This document shows positions 43,484 through 52,615 of a DNA stretch of 52,930 nt, one piece after another. The DNA is taken from NCBI RefSeq assembly GCF_000484695.1, contig NZ_AXVR01000036.1, positions 1 to 52,930 on the forward strand, read 5' to 3'. The notes below the pieces were generated by a model. The model saw only the letters and a program-made list of their open reading frames with translations. It ran no database searches and was not told the origin of the DNA. The stretch comes from Salinispora cortesiana. GTDB taxonomy: Bacteria > Actinomycetota > Actinomycetes > Mycobacteriales > Micromonosporaceae. The translations under genes and the position numbers were made by a program. Within the stretch, counting starts at the first letter, position 1. Each line of letters starts with the position of its first letter.

Positions 43484-44700
43484 GACGGGGGACGCAGACC
43501 GCGGTAACCAAAGAGGATCAGAATCAGCATCGCGGCCGCGAACTCCCAGGAGTCCAGGGTCAGGGAGGCCGCAGCCAGGCCACTGACGAGTGCGATCGGC
43601 ATAGCCAACTCGGGCCGTCGAACGGAGGCACGCGCCAACCGCACCAGCGCGAAGACCGTCGCACCGACCAGCAACACCATCACCACGGGACCGAACTGCA
43701 GGCCGATGTTCAGGAAGTAGTTGTCCACGAACTGCGGTGACGAACTGGCCACCCTAGAGTAGGACGCCCCACCCGCCGAGCCGATCCCGTCGCCGAACAG
43801 TGGCGCCGCGGCCAGCAGGTCACGCCAGACCGCGAAGCGCTGGAACAGGCTGCTGCTGCCGCCCGCCCCGATCAGCACGAACACGCCGGCGGCCCCGGCT
43901 GCGATCAGTCCCATCAGCGCCACGGCCACCAGTCGTCTACCCCGGGAGCGGGCATGCGGCAGGACGAGCGCACCGGCCAGGCCGCCCACCACGAGCAGAG
44001 CGCCGGACCGACTGGTGCTCAGCATCAGACACAGCACCGCTGCCGCAGCGGCCAGATGCCACAGCACCACCCGCGGCCGCGCCCGGGGCGTGATCCAGCA
44101 GGCCAGGTAGCCGAGCAGGTACGCCGCAGCGAGCATGCCCAGTTCGGCATTGACCTCGGTGAGCCCCGGTACGCGGAAGACGCCGTCGATGTAGCGGACG
44201 TTGTGCTGCGGGCTGAACCCCCAGCGGACCAGCGTCGCGGGCCCGATCAGCACCTCCGCCACACCCGCCGCGGCGTTCGCGATGACCAGCACGGCCACTG
44301 CGGTGAGCAGCCGCGACACCGCGCCCGATGTCAGCGCGCCGACAATCACCAGGAACGCCACCGGAATCATGATCAACCGCAGGCCGGTGATGGTCTGGGC
44401 GAGGCCGTGGTGGGCGACGCCGATGGCGCTCCAGACCGTCAGCACCAGGGCTGCGGCAGCACCCACCTCGACCCACCGCACCGGTAGGCCCCAGCCCTGC
44501 CGCAGCACCACGGCGACTGCCAGAACACTGGTTACCACGGCGCTGGCCAGACTGAAGGCCCAGGGCCGGCCGGCGAAGAGCAACCAGGACAGCCCTTCGA
44601 GCGGAAGCGGGGCCATGCTCGCCACGAGGACGAAGAGCAGGCCGTACTCCTGGATCGAAGCCCAGCGGGACGGGGTACGGGTCGGGTGTTGTTCAATCAT
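43480..44700 (-). CDS. O-antigen-ligase/Wzy-like polysaccharide polymerase
   Basis: A 406-residue membrane protein with ten to twelve helices. The segment FSPQHNVRYIDGVFRVPGLT followed by ELGMLAAAYLLGYLACW, and later SRSGALLVVGGLAGAL and AAPLFGDGIGSAGG, are typical of Wzy_C/O-antigen-ligase proteins, including the long periplasmic-side loop before SPQFVDNYFLNIGLQFG. It should join lipid-linked repeat units outside the membrane. It overlaps both neighbours by four bases, showing tight cotranscription. Confidence 0.82.
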   Translation of the reverse strand: MIEQHPTRTPSRWASIQEYGLLFVLVASMAPLPLEGLSWLLFAGRPWAFSLASAVVTSVLAVAVVLRQGWGLPVRWVEVGAAAALVLTVWSAIGVAHHGLAQTITGLRLIMIPVAFLVIVGALTSGAVSRLLTAVAVLVIANAAAGVAEVLIGPATLVRWGFSPQHNVRYIDGVFRVPGLTEVNAELGMLAAAYLLGYLACWITPRARPRVVLWHLAAAAAVLCLMLSTSRSGALLVVGGLAGALVLPHARSRGRRLVAVALMGLIAAGAAGVFVLIGAGGSSSLFQRFAVWRDLLAAAPLFGDGIGSAGGASYSRVASSSPQFVDNYFLNIGLQFGPVVMVLLVGATVFALVRLARASVRRPELAMPIALVSGLAAASLTLDSWEFAAAMLILILFGYRGLRPPS

Positions 44701-45752
44701 CGTGCCTCGTAGGCGTCGAGCACCTTGCTGACGTGGTCATCCCAGTCGAGCTCCCGGCCATCGGCGGCCGCGGATTCGACCATCCGAGCGTATTCGGCGG
44801 TCGGCATTTCAGCGGCCCGGCGCAGGACCGCCCGGAGCTCCTCGGCACCGTTGAAGAGCAGCGTGGAGCTGCCCGCGGCCATCGCCGGCGGCGCGTGTGC
44901 GCCGGCGATGATCGGACGACCGGCCATCAGGGCCTCCGCGCACACCAGGCCGTACGTCTCCTGCTTGCTGGGGAACACCAGCCAGGCGGCTCGGCCGAAT
45001 GCCTCGCGCTTGCCCGCCTCGTCGAGCCGGCCCAGATACCGCACGTCCGGCGCCGCGGTCTCGACCCGCTGCCGCAGCGGTCCTTCCCCGGCCACGAGCA
45101 GGGTCCCCGGGCCGTCCCATGCGTCCAGCAGCAAGTCGAGGCCCTTGTGGGTGCCGAGGGCACCCAGGAACAGGAATGTGTTGGGCTCGCCCGGTGGCCA
45201 GTCCCGCCGGTTCCAGTCCAGCGCCACGGCGAGGGGCAGGATCCGGCTCGACGGATGCCGGGCGGAACGGGCGCTTCGCCGTACGGTGTCGCGTACCCGC
45301 TCGGTGGCGTACAGCAGCAGTACCCGCCGAAAGCGCCGCAGGATCCACGCCGAGCGCGCCCGCAGCAGCGCGTCCAGTACCCGGGAACGCCCCAGATTCA
45401 GCATCGCGTTGTTCGGATCCACGACGGCATGGTCGTGCACCGTGTGCACGGTCGGGTAGGCGCGCGAGATCCGGGCCACCGCGGGTACCCCCAGCCCCTG
45501 CCAGTTGTGCACATGCACCACGTCGGGCGCGAAGTCGCGTAGGTCGGCCGGGCCGAAACCCGTCGGGTCGAGCAGATCCGCCACGTGTACGGCGACCTTG
45601 CCCGGCAGCCGGGCCGACAGGCGCCGGCGATCCGCGGCGGTGAAGATGCGTACCTCGTGCCCGCGCTCGCCGAGGCTGCGGCTCAGGTCTTCGACGTAGA
45701 GCTCGGCACCGCCCCGGACGGCGAACGAGGCGTGCACCATGGCGATCCGCAT
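44697..45752 (-). CDS. Glycosyltransferase family 4 protein
   Basis: A 351-residue GT-B enzyme. The N-terminal domain has MVHASFAVRGGAELYVEDLS, the glycine-rich acceptor loop, and DVVHVHNWQGLG. The C-terminal nucleotide-sugar domain has FLFLGALGTHKGLDLLLDAW, LVAGEGPLRQRVE and the E-x7-E motif in PSKQETYGLVCAEALMAGRP. It would add a sugar to the repeat unit in the cytosol. ATG 45752, overlapping the previous stop as TGATG, is preferred to the ATG three codons earlier. Confidence 0.9.
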   Translation of the reverse strand: MRIAMVHASFAVRGGAELYVEDLSRSLGERGHEVRIFTAADRRRLSARLPGKVAVHVADLLDPTGFGPADLRDFAPDVVHVHNWQGLGVPAVARISRAYPTVHTVHDHAVVDPNNAMLNLGRSRVLDALLRARSAWILRRFRRVLLLYATERVRDTVRRSARSARHPSSRILPLAVALDWNRRDWPPGEPNTFLFLGALGTHKGLDLLLDAWDGPGTLLVAGEGPLRQRVETAAPDVRYLGRLDEAGKREAFGRAAWLVFPSKQETYGLVCAEALMAGRPIIAGAHAPPAMAAGSSTLLFNGAEELRAVLRRAAEMPTAEYARMVESAAADGRELDWDDHVSKVLDAYEAR

Positions 45753-46729
45753 CAGGGCCACATCCGTCCGGCCAGTTCCGCGGTGGCCTCCCGCCAGGTC
45801 CGAACGGCGACCGGTTCCGGCTTCTCCAGCTTGTGGAGCGCTTCGACCAGGGCGTCGGCGGTCCAGCTTCGCATCCGAATTGCGGCACCGCCGGTGGCCT
45901 CGTGCAGGGCGGGGTCGGGCGAGACGATCGTGGGGGTTCCCAGGGCGAGCGCCTCGGCGGCGGGCAGGCCGAAGCCCTCGAAGTGACTCGGCATCAGGAA
46001 CGCGGCGGCGCCGGCCACCGTCGCCGCGTACGCCCCGTCGTCGAGCCGATCCAGGAACACCGTTCGGTCGCTGTCGTCCGAAAAGTGACGGGTGCCGCCG
46101 GTGAGGACGACCAAGGTGTACCGGGGGAACCTGCGGATCGCCTCGATTGCCAGCTCGACGCCCTTGTGCGGGGCGTGTCCGGTCATCACGACGTACTCGG
46201 CGGGGAGCGACGGCGGCGTACCCGGGCTGGGCAGATCACTGCCCGGGTGCCAAACGCCGGCTCGATCGTCGTCCACACTGTAAAGACCCAGCAGATCATG
46301 CCGGGTGCGGGCGCTGACGCACAGCAGCTTGGCCGAGCGGCGGATCGCGGTGGCGTAGCTGACCCGACGGTACTCGCGAACGGAGCGCGACAGCCCACGC
46401 GGCCAAAGCCGGAACGCGAGGTCATGCACGATCGTGGTGACTGGCAGGCGGGCGCCGGCGAGCGCGAGGGACGGGCTGAGCGACAGGATCTGCCCGTGGC
46501 TCTCCCGGCGCAGAGCGGCGGTCGCGGCGGCGATGGTGCCTGCCCGGCCGTCGGCCTGGTGGCTCACCACGATCTCCGCCGGCCCGTCGAACCCCGGCGG
46601 CGCGCCGACGAGACGTAGGTCGTGGCCGCTCGGCCAGTACCGGACCAGCTCGTTGAGGACCCGGGTGATGCCTCCCGGCCCGACCCCACTGCCGTCCAGT
46701 ACGGTCAGCCGGCGCTCAGCGGACGGCAT
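45752..46729 (-). CDS. Glycosyltransferase (GT-B, GT1/GT4-like)
   Basis: A 325-residue protein with the acceptor-side start LTVLDGSGVGPGGITRVLNE, VTTIVHDLAFRLWP, and donor-side motifs YVVMTGHAPHKGVELAIEAI, VVLTGGTRHFSD and the E-x7-E region SHFEGFGLPAAEALALGTPT. It is slightly shorter than most GT4 enzymes, mainly in the N-terminal domain. It overlaps the upstream glycosyltransferase by 14 bases and the downstream one by one base. Confidence 0.87.
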   Translation of the reverse strand: MPSAERRLTVLDGSGVGPGGITRVLNELVRYWPSGHDLRLVGAPPGFDGPAEIVVSHQADGRAGTIAAATAALRRESHGQILSLSPSLALAGARLPVTTIVHDLAFRLWPRGLSRSVREYRRVSYATAIRRSAKLLCVSARTRHDLLGLYSVDDDRAGVWHPGSDLPSPGTPPSLPAEYVVMTGHAPHKGVELAIEAIRRFPRYTLVVLTGGTRHFSDDSDRTVFLDRLDDGAYAATVAGAAAFLMPSHFEGFGLPAAEALALGTPTIVSPDPALHEATGGAAIRMRSWTADALVEALHKLEKPEPVAVRTWREATAELAGRMWP

Positions 46730-47786
46730 CGTTGATCCACCTCGTCATGTGCTCGGCGAACCGAGCGTGGCCGAAGGCCTCCGCGTGCCGCCGGATCCGG
46801 GTCCGGTCCAGTTCCCGAAGGTTCCCCAGCAACCGGGCGTGCACCCGCGGATCCGTGGATTCGGTTAGCAGGCCCGTCTCGCCGGGCACGACGGTCTCCA
46901 GCAGACCTCCCCGAGCCAGTCCCACCACAGGGGTGCCGGCTGCCTGGGCCTCGACCGGAACGATGCCGAAGTCCTCGTGGGCAGGAAAAAGCAGGGCCGC
47001 AGCGCCCGCGTACAGCTCGCGCAGCCGCTCCCGGGAGGGGCGTACCTCGAATCGGACGTGGCGTCCGGCCCGCCGGCGCAGGCTCGCCTCGTCCGGGCCA
47101 GATCCCGCCAGGACCAGCGGCATCCCGGCCTCAACGGCGATCTCGATCATCAGGTCGAACCGCTTGTACGGGATCCACCGCCCGACACCGAGTAGGTAGT
47201 CGCGGTCGCCATCCGGTGCGGCACCGAAGTACTCCACGTCGACCGGCGGGTTGATCACCACTGCGTCCCGATGCCAGAACCGGCGAATTCGGTCGCGGAC
47301 CTCCACGGAGTTCGCCGCGTAGGCGTGTACGTGGCGCCCACCCCACCGGTCTGCTCGCTGCAGGAGCGCGCGGGGCAGCGCGAGTAGCGGGTTTGCACCA
47401 CGCCCGTCGAAGCCGGGGCTCCACACGTACCGGGCGGGGGTGTGCACGTAGCTGAGGTGGCGGGTGCGCGTGGGATGACCGAACCTGACCGTGTGCGCGA
47501 AGGCGTGGCTGGACGAGATCACCACGTCTGGGCTGGGTCGGCCCGCGGTGCGCCACACCAACGGCATCACCGGGAGGGCGAGTGCCTTGGACCGACTCAG
47601 CGGCGTGCGGGCCAACCACGTCTCCCGCAGGCCGGCACTGTCGGCGTCCGGTTCGGCCCACAACACGTGCCGGGTCGCGTGGGGGATCAGCTCAGCGATC
47701 GCCAAAAAGACGTTCTCCGATCCGCTGACCGCACTGAACCACTCGTGGACCACCGCCACCGACAGATCGGCGAGCAGGTCGGCCAT
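46716..47786 (-). CDS. Glycosyltransferase family 4 protein
   Basis: A 356-residue GT-B enzyme: VAVVHEWFSAVSGSENVFLA near the start, LSYVHTPARYVWSPGFDGRG in the middle (a mannosyltransferase-like SYxHTPxRxxW segment), VINPPVDVEYF, then YLLGVGRWIPYKRFDLMIEI, LAGSGPDEASLRRRAG and HEDFGIVPVEAQAAGTPVVG with the donor-binding glutamates. The last features resemble WbaZ-type and related sugar transferases. ATG 47786 overlaps the stop of the upstream gene as TGATG and is preferred over an ATG 35 codons earlier. Confidence 0.9.
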   Translation of the reverse strand: MADLLADLSVAVVHEWFSAVSGSENVFLAIAELIPHATRHVLWAEPDADSAGLRETWLARTPLSRSKALALPVMPLVWRTAGRPSPDVVISSSHAFAHTVRFGHPTRTRHLSYVHTPARYVWSPGFDGRGANPLLALPRALLQRADRWGGRHVHAYAANSVEVRDRIRRFWHRDAVVINPPVDVEYFGAAPDGDRDYLLGVGRWIPYKRFDLMIEIAVEAGMPLVLAGSGPDEASLRRRAGRHVRFEVRPSRERLRELYAGAAALLFPAHEDFGIVPVEAQAAGTPVVGLARGGLLETVVPGETGLLTESTDPRVHARLLGNLRELDRTRIRRHAEAFGHARFAEHMTRWINDAVR

Positions 47787-48813
47787 CAGCTGTGTCGCTG
47801 CCAAACCGCTCGCAGCGAGTCCCACCCGCCGCCGAGACTGTCGCAGAGCACATCCACATAGACAGCCGTCTGAGTGTCGTCCCGATTCCACCAGAAACCA
47901 CAGAGAGCCGGGGCATCGCCGGCGGGGGTGGCGTACTCGACGTACGTGCCCGGGGAGTCGGTGGCAACGCCCAACCTACGGCCGGGCTGATCGGCACCGG
48001 CGAGGATGCTCCCGGAGTTCAGCGCGAGCTGCTTCCGGTAGTCCAGGTCGGCGGCCTTCGCCTCGGCCGACTCGTATGCGACGAAGTGCAGGTACATGCC
48101 GCCGTCCCGGCACAGCACATGAGCCCGCTGACCGGCGCCAAGCTCCGGGCCGCCGGTGTCGGTGTTCGCGATGCAGCCGCTCATGTCGGCGAGCCACGGC
48201 TCTGCCAGGGGAGCAGGTCACTCGGGAACTTGGCGCGGTTGGTAGCGACCAGTTCGGACAGGATCCCCGACTGCGGGGCGGCAGCCGGGCCCGAGTCGGG
48301 TTCGGGGGCGGTTGCCCGGCCAAGGAAGAACGCACCGACCCCGGCCACCAGCGCACCGGCGAGGACACCGACGAGCAGGCCGCGCAGGAGATTTCCCCGC
48401 TGTGGGGGCGGAGATGGCACGATCCGTCGCTGCAGTCCGGGTGCAGCGAGCGGCGCCGCGGAAAACGAGCTCGGCTGTGTGCTCAGGCCGTACTGGTCCT
48501 GCCCATAGGGGGCCCCGCCCGCCAAACCGGCGCTCGGCTGCGTGCTCAGGCCATACTGGTCCTGCCCGTACGGGTCCCCGCCCGCCGGCCCAGCCCCCGG
48601 TTGCGTGCTCAGACCATACTGATCCCGCCCATACGAGCCACCGTCTGCCGGGCCGGCCCCGGGCTGGTTGGCCTGCGGCCAGTAGGGCGGCGTGGACGAG
48701 ACAGGAATGTCACGCCGGTCGCCCGGAGCGCCCTGCGCTTGCCCGCCGCCGGGCGGGTGCCCCCGTTCGCTGGCCGCTTCATCAGTCACGAGCGGCACGA
48801 TATCAGCGCCCAT
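47786..48813 (-). pseudogene. Membrane-anchored protein of unknown family, split by a frameshift
   Basis: Frame one (from ATG 48813) encodes a 21-residue repeat region, a membrane helix (LLRGLLVGVLAGALVAGVGA) and a conserved start of an extracellular domain ending VATNRAKFPSDLLP, then stops at 48181. Frame two continues LAEPWLADMSGCIANTDTGG, HVLCRDGGMYLHFVAYESAE and ends WDSLRAVWQRHS at 47786. The decayed paralogue at 50594-51105 has both parts in one frame across this point (DLIPLAEPWLADMSSC), so one base has been lost near 48208 (at CCCCTGG), unless the ATGA overlap now lets two proteins be made. It precedes the glycosyltransferases with TGATG overlap. Confidence 0.65.
48470..48658. repeat. 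Three tandem 63-bp units encoding 21-residue repeats
   Basis: Units begin near 48470, 48533 and 48596. Each encodes a variant of YGQDQYGLSTQP plus a Gly/Ala/Pro segment in the N-terminal cytosolic part of the membrane-anchored protein. Third-base differences between units show that they are not very recent. Confidence 0.8.
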
Positions 48814-48977
48814 CGAGCCTTCGCGGGCCCGGTGACGCGGCCCTCATCACCTTCCCAGGTCCCGCAAACTCCTTGCCCGTAATGCCCCTGGCAAAAGCTA
48901 CTCCACAGTGGGCAGAAGAATTCGGCCCCTCGGAAGCGAACTTAACCGGACTGGCGCCGCGCCTTGCCCAACAGGGG

Positions 48978-50363
48978 CTACCGTCCCGTGTGGCGGGTGC
49001 GTGGACGGGCCCGGGCAGAGAAGGCCGCCGCCCCGGATCGCCGCGGGCCGGATCGGGTCGAGGTGGTCGGCGCCGCTTTGCCGCCGCGCTGGCCCAGGCC
49101 GCCGGAGGGGGATCGTGCCTCGTGCCGTGGGCCACCGGCGGGTGGCACGGGCTGGGGGACCAACCGCCGTTCACCTGGGGCGATCTCGCGAAGCAGCGCA
49201 TCCCCTGGGCGTAGGCGGGTCGTGGTCGCGGTGATGCCGGCCTTGCGGGTCAGCGCCCGCACCTCGGCCACCTGCGCGTCGGTCATCAGGGTCACGACGG
49301 TCCCGTCCGCACCGGCCCGAGCGGTACGGCCCGAGCGGTGCAGGTACGCCTTGTGCTCCACCGGCGGGTCGGCGTGCACGACCAGCGCCACGTCGTCGAT
49401 GTGGATGCCCCGGGCGGCGATGTCGGTGGCGACCAGCGTGTGCGCCTCCCCGGTGGCGAATGCCCGCAGATTCCGGGTACGGGCCCCCTGGGCCAGGTTG
49501 CCGTGCAGCTCGACCGCGCTGACCCCGGCTGCGGCCAGCCGTCGAGCCAGGGTCTTCGCACCCCGTTTGGTACGGGTGAACACGACGGTACGGTTCGACG
49601 CGGCAGTCAACTCGACCAGCACGCCGAACCGGTCCTCGGCCTGAACGTGCAGCACGTGGTGGGTCATCGCGGCGACCGGCGACAGAGTTGAGTCAACGCT
49701 GTGCACGACTGGTTTGGTGAGGAAGCGCCGCACCAGGACGTCAACGCCGGAGTCCAGGGTCGCGGAGAACAACAGCCGCTGCCCGCCGCGCGGGGTGCGC
49801 TCCATCAGCCGCCGAACGCCGGGCAGGAAGCCGAGGTCAGCCATGTGGTCGGCCTCGTCGAGGACGGTGATCTCGACGGCGTCCAGGTGCGCGTGTCCGG
49901 CCTCGACGTGGTCGGTCAGCCGTCCCGGGCAGGCCACCAGGACATCAACCCCGGCCTTGAGCCCAGCGATCTGGGGCCGGGCGGCGACACCGCCGAAAAC
50001 GGCCATCGTACGCAGCGACAGCGCCTCGGCCAGCGGCGCCATCACGCGGTCGATCTGGGTGGCCAACTCGCGAGTCGGCGCGAGGATCAACGCCCGTGGG
50101 CGCCCGGGACGACGGCGGGTGGCGGTCGCGGCCAGGCGGGTCAGCACCGCCAGGACGAAGGCATAGGTCTTACCCGAACCGGTACGGCCACGGCCGAGTA
50201 CGTCTCGTCCGGCGAGCGCGTCCGGCAGGGTCGCGGCCTGGATCGGGAACGGCCGTTCCACCCCGGCCGCGGCCAGTTGGCGGTTGAGTAGGTCGGGGAC
50301 GCCGAGGTCAGTGAAGGTCACCGAGTCAGGCAGGGTGTTCTGGCGCGGGCGGCTTGCCGCCAT
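48978..50363 (-). CDS. DEAD/DEAH-box RNA helicase
   Basis: A 461-residue helicase from ATG 50363 (GGAG just upstream); an ATG at 50438 would add 25 low-complexity residues. Motifs in order: Q motif PFPIQAATLPDALAGRDVLG, I GRTGSGKT, Ia APTRELATQ, Ib CPGRLTDHV, II DEAD (VLDEADHMADLGF), III SAT, IV VVFTRTKRGA, V ATDIAARGIHID and VI HRSGRTARAG. The basic, Gly/Arg-rich tail (SGPRRSGAAAFSARARPRTR) resembles RNA-binding ends of RhlE/CsdA-like enzymes used in ribosome assembly or cold response. Confidence 0.93.
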   Translation of the reverse strand: MAASRPRQNTLPDSVTFTDLGVPDLLNRQLAAAGVERPFPIQAATLPDALAGRDVLGRGRTGSGKTYAFVLAVLTRLAATATRRRPGRPRALILAPTRELATQIDRVMAPLAEALSLRTMAVFGGVAARPQIAGLKAGVDVLVACPGRLTDHVEAGHAHLDAVEITVLDEADHMADLGFLPGVRRLMERTPRGGQRLLFSATLDSGVDVLVRRFLTKPVVHSVDSTLSPVAAMTHHVLHVQAEDRFGVLVELTAASNRTVVFTRTKRGAKTLARRLAAAGVSAVELHGNLAQGARTRNLRAFATGEAHTLVATDIAARGIHIDDVALVVHADPPVEHKAYLHRSGRTARAGADGTVVTLMTDAQVAEVRALTRKAGITATTTRLRPGDALLREIAPGERRLVPQPVPPAGGPRHEARSPSGGLGQRGGKAAPTTSTRSGPRRSGAAAFSARARPRTRHTGR

Positions 50364-50593
50364 GAAGGCTCCGAAGGTTGAAGGGGGGCCGTCCCGCCCG
50401 GCGCTGACCGTTTCGGTCGCGGCGTGCGACGTGGGCATCGAACCCGGTCGTCCTGCTGGAAGGGCCGCACGTCAAGTCTAGCCGAAGCCGTTTCCGGAGC
50501 GCGTTGCCCACCGTGGGATCTGCCGTGCAGCGGCTTCCGCGCACCTTCAGCGAGGTGAAGAACTCCCAGAACGGTTCTGCGGGGTTTCGATAG

Positions 50594-51105
50594 GCGCTGA
50601 TAACGTGCCGCACGTGGCTGATCGAGCGGCCCGACGTCTTCGCCGCCGCCAACCGGGCGGCATTCCCGGAGGACCTGATCCCGTTGGCGGAGCCGTGGCT
50701 CGCCGACATGAGCAGCTGCGCCGCGAACACCGATGACGGCGGCCTGGCCCTCGGCCCCGGCGAGCGCACCCACGTGCTGTGCCGGGACGGCGGCATGTAC
50801 CTGCACTTTGTCGCGTATCAGTCGGCTGAGGGGCGCGCTACGGACTTGAGTTTCCGGCAGCGGATCGCCCGCAGTTCGGCGAGCGACCGGCCCGATGCGG
50901 AGGAGCCCGGCGACAACTGGGTGGCGTCACCGGGGCTGCGGGCATGTACGTCGAGTACACCACCCCGACCGGCGAAATCCCGTCTCTCTGCGGCATCTGG
51001 TGGAACCCGGACGGCACCGATACCGCTGTCCTTGTCGACGTGCCCTGCGACAGCCTCGGTGGCAACTGGGACTCGCTGCGACCCGTCTGGCAACGACACA
51101 GTTGA
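50594..51105 (+). pseudogene. Decayed paralogue of the membrane-anchored protein
   Basis: One frame reads PDVFAAANRAAFPEDLIPLA, EPWLADMSSCAANTDDGG and HVLCRDGGMYLHFVAYQSAE; after a frameshift near 50930 homology continues GMYVEYTTPTGEIPSLCGIW and ends WDSLRPVWQRHS at 51105. The repeats, membrane helix and start found in the copy at 47786-48813 are missing here. The two copies lie in opposite orientation on either side of the helicase gene, and about 60-70 % of residues agree by eye. Confidence 0.6.
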
Positions 51106-51206
51106 TCGCAGCCAACTCGCCCGTCGACAACCGGCGCGGCGGGTTGCGGGGCAACCGGCGACACAGGCACCCCGGCGCAGCGGGGCCAACGGGGCAACCG
51201 GGCTGA

Positions 51207-51983
51207 TTAACTCGTTAGGGTGCCCCGCACCAGGCTGTCGCCGGAGTGGGCGGTGTTGTTGTCGTAACCCTCGGCGGAGATGTCCACCACCGAGTACCGC
51301 TCGAGGTCGGCGTTTGGGGGCAGCGGCAGCAGCGCGTCGGTGTCGCCACCGAGCACCCCAACCGAAAACATCTCCATGGTTTCGGGATCGATCAACCACA
51401 CCTCGTAGTAACCCGACACATCGGGAAGATTCACCACATGCAGGTGGAGTTGCCCGTTGTCGAAGACCCGGGCCGCGCCGTTAACCTCTGGCGGGGTCTC
51501 ACCGAACGCCGCGAGCGACGCGCTGGCCCGTACTGTCTGCTGCTGCGGCGGCGCGGGCTCGGGCTCCGTCCCACCCAGCACCACGGCGGTGCCCACCACG
51601 CCGAGGATCGCGGCCGCCGCCGCGGTCGCGACGGTCGTCATCCAGCCCGACCACCGGGCCCGCTTTCGCGCCGGTGGTGACAGGACCCGCGCGGGTGGAT
51701 CGGCGAAGGTGTCGGGGGCGGTGACCGGCCGACGCGGCTCCACGAGCGTGGGCAGCCGCTCGGCCGCCCGAATCTCCGCGACGATGCCCTGCCACAGGTG
51801 GTCCGGGGGGTCGGGGAGGTCGTGCAGACCCTGTCCCTCAGCACTCAGATCGGCGACGCGCCGAAGGTTCTCCAACTCGGACCGGCAGTGCTCGCAGCCC
51901 GCGAGGTAGGCGCGCTCTTCGTTGTCCGCCTCACTCTCACCGAGCGCCAGGAAGACCAGCCGGTCGTGGTCCATGTGTTGCAC
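51207..51983 (-). CDS. RskA-like anti-sigma factor
   Basis: A 258-residue single-pass membrane protein. The N-terminal cytosolic anti-sigma domain has LVFLALGESEADNEERAYLA followed by GCEHC; in the zinc-finger version of this domain His stands four residues before the first Cys, but here it is Tyr, so zinc binding is doubtful. A helix at about residues 112-142 (WMTTVATAAAAAILGVVGTA) is followed by the extracellular RskA domain: VFDNGQLHLHVVNLPDVSGY, YEVWLIDPETMEMFSVGVLG and a C-terminal SVVDISAEGYDN. It should hold the adjacent ECF sigma factor inactive until regulated proteolysis. It overlaps the sigma gene by 47 bases. Confidence 0.88.
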   Translation of the reverse strand: MQHMDHDRLVFLALGESEADNEERAYLAGCEHCRSELENLRRVADLSAEGQGLHDLPDPPDHLWQGIVAEIRAAERLPTLVEPRRPVTAPDTFADPPARVLSPPARKRARWSGWMTTVATAAAAAILGVVGTAVVLGGTEPEPAPPQQQTVRASASLAAFGETPPEVNGAARVFDNGQLHLHVVNLPDVSGYYEVWLIDPETMEMFSVGVLGGDTDALLPLPPNADLERYSVVDISAEGYDNNTAHSGDSLVRGTLTS

Positions 51984-52590
51984 CGTCCACCTCCCATCTG
52001 CGTTTCAGGCACTGCATGCCACGCCGAATGTGACTCTTCACTGTGCCGAGCGGCACGCCGGTCATGGTCGCTATCTGATGGTGGGTCAGGTCGTCGAAGA
52101 ACGCCAACTCCAGCATGCGTCGTTGCTCACCGGGGAGGCGCGCCAACTCGTCGGCCACCACCAGCCGGTCAACCACGTTGTCCGGGTCGGAGCGGGTCGG
52201 GGTGGGATCCGGATGCTGACGCACCGTCTCGACCACCCGGGCCTCCCGGGCGGAAGCCCGGAGCCGGTCGATCACCTTACGGCGGCCGATGCCGAGCAGC
52301 CAGCCGATCAGGGACCCCTTCGTCGGATCGAAGGTCTCCCGCCCCAGCCAGGCAGCAACGAAAGTCGCCTGCGTCACATCCTCGGCGTCGCTGCGATTCG
52401 ACAGCGTGCTGATGGCCAGGTGCAGCACCGCCCGGCCGAACCGGTCGTACGCCTCCCGCAGTGCCGCCTCATCGCCGGAGCGGAAGCGGGCGGCCAGGTC
52501 GTCCTCCGGTGGGCCCGGGGGTTCCTGCGGTGCCGCCGCCGTCACCGGACGGGTCGCCTTCTGTGGGGCATGCCTGACTGTAACCCCCAC
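51937..52590 (-). CDS. ECF-type RNA polymerase sigma factor (SigK-like)
   Basis: A 217-residue sigma factor. Region 2 runs LAARFRSGDEAALREAYDRF through DAEDVTQATFVAAWLGRETF and GWLLGIGRRKVIDRLR; region 4 runs LARLPGEQRRMLELAFFDDL, THHQIATMTGVPLGTVKSHI, RRGMQCLKRRWE. GTG 52590 is preferred: GAGGCGAGGG lies just upstream and the longer version adds atypical sequence overlapping the IS. Overlap with the anti-sigma gene fits a sigma/anti-sigma pair under one promoter. The 10-bp inverted repeat at 52616-52648 lies in the expected promoter region. Confidence 0.88.
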   Translation of the reverse strand: MGVTVRHAPQKATRPVTAAAPQEPPGPPEDDLAARFRSGDEAALREAYDRFGRAVLHLAISTLSNRSDAEDVTQATFVAAWLGRETFDPTKGSLIGWLLGIGRRKVIDRLRASAREARVVETVRQHPDPTPTRSDPDNVVDRLVVADELARLPGEQRRMLELAFFDDLTHHQIATMTGVPLGTVKSHIRRGMQCLKRRWEVDGATHGPRPAGLPGAR

Positions 52591-52615
52591 AGCCCTCGCC
52601 TCACTCCCCTTAGTA

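Noticed and set aside
48978..49644. + strand frames opposite the DEAD-box gene
   Set aside because: All helicase motifs are on the - strand; the + frames have no motif and biased antisense composition.
50436..50456. GGGTTCGATGCCC on the - strand, like a tRNA 3' end
   Set aside because: The stem does not pair properly and the upstream bases do not fold as a tRNA; it lies at the beginning of the helicase reading frame.
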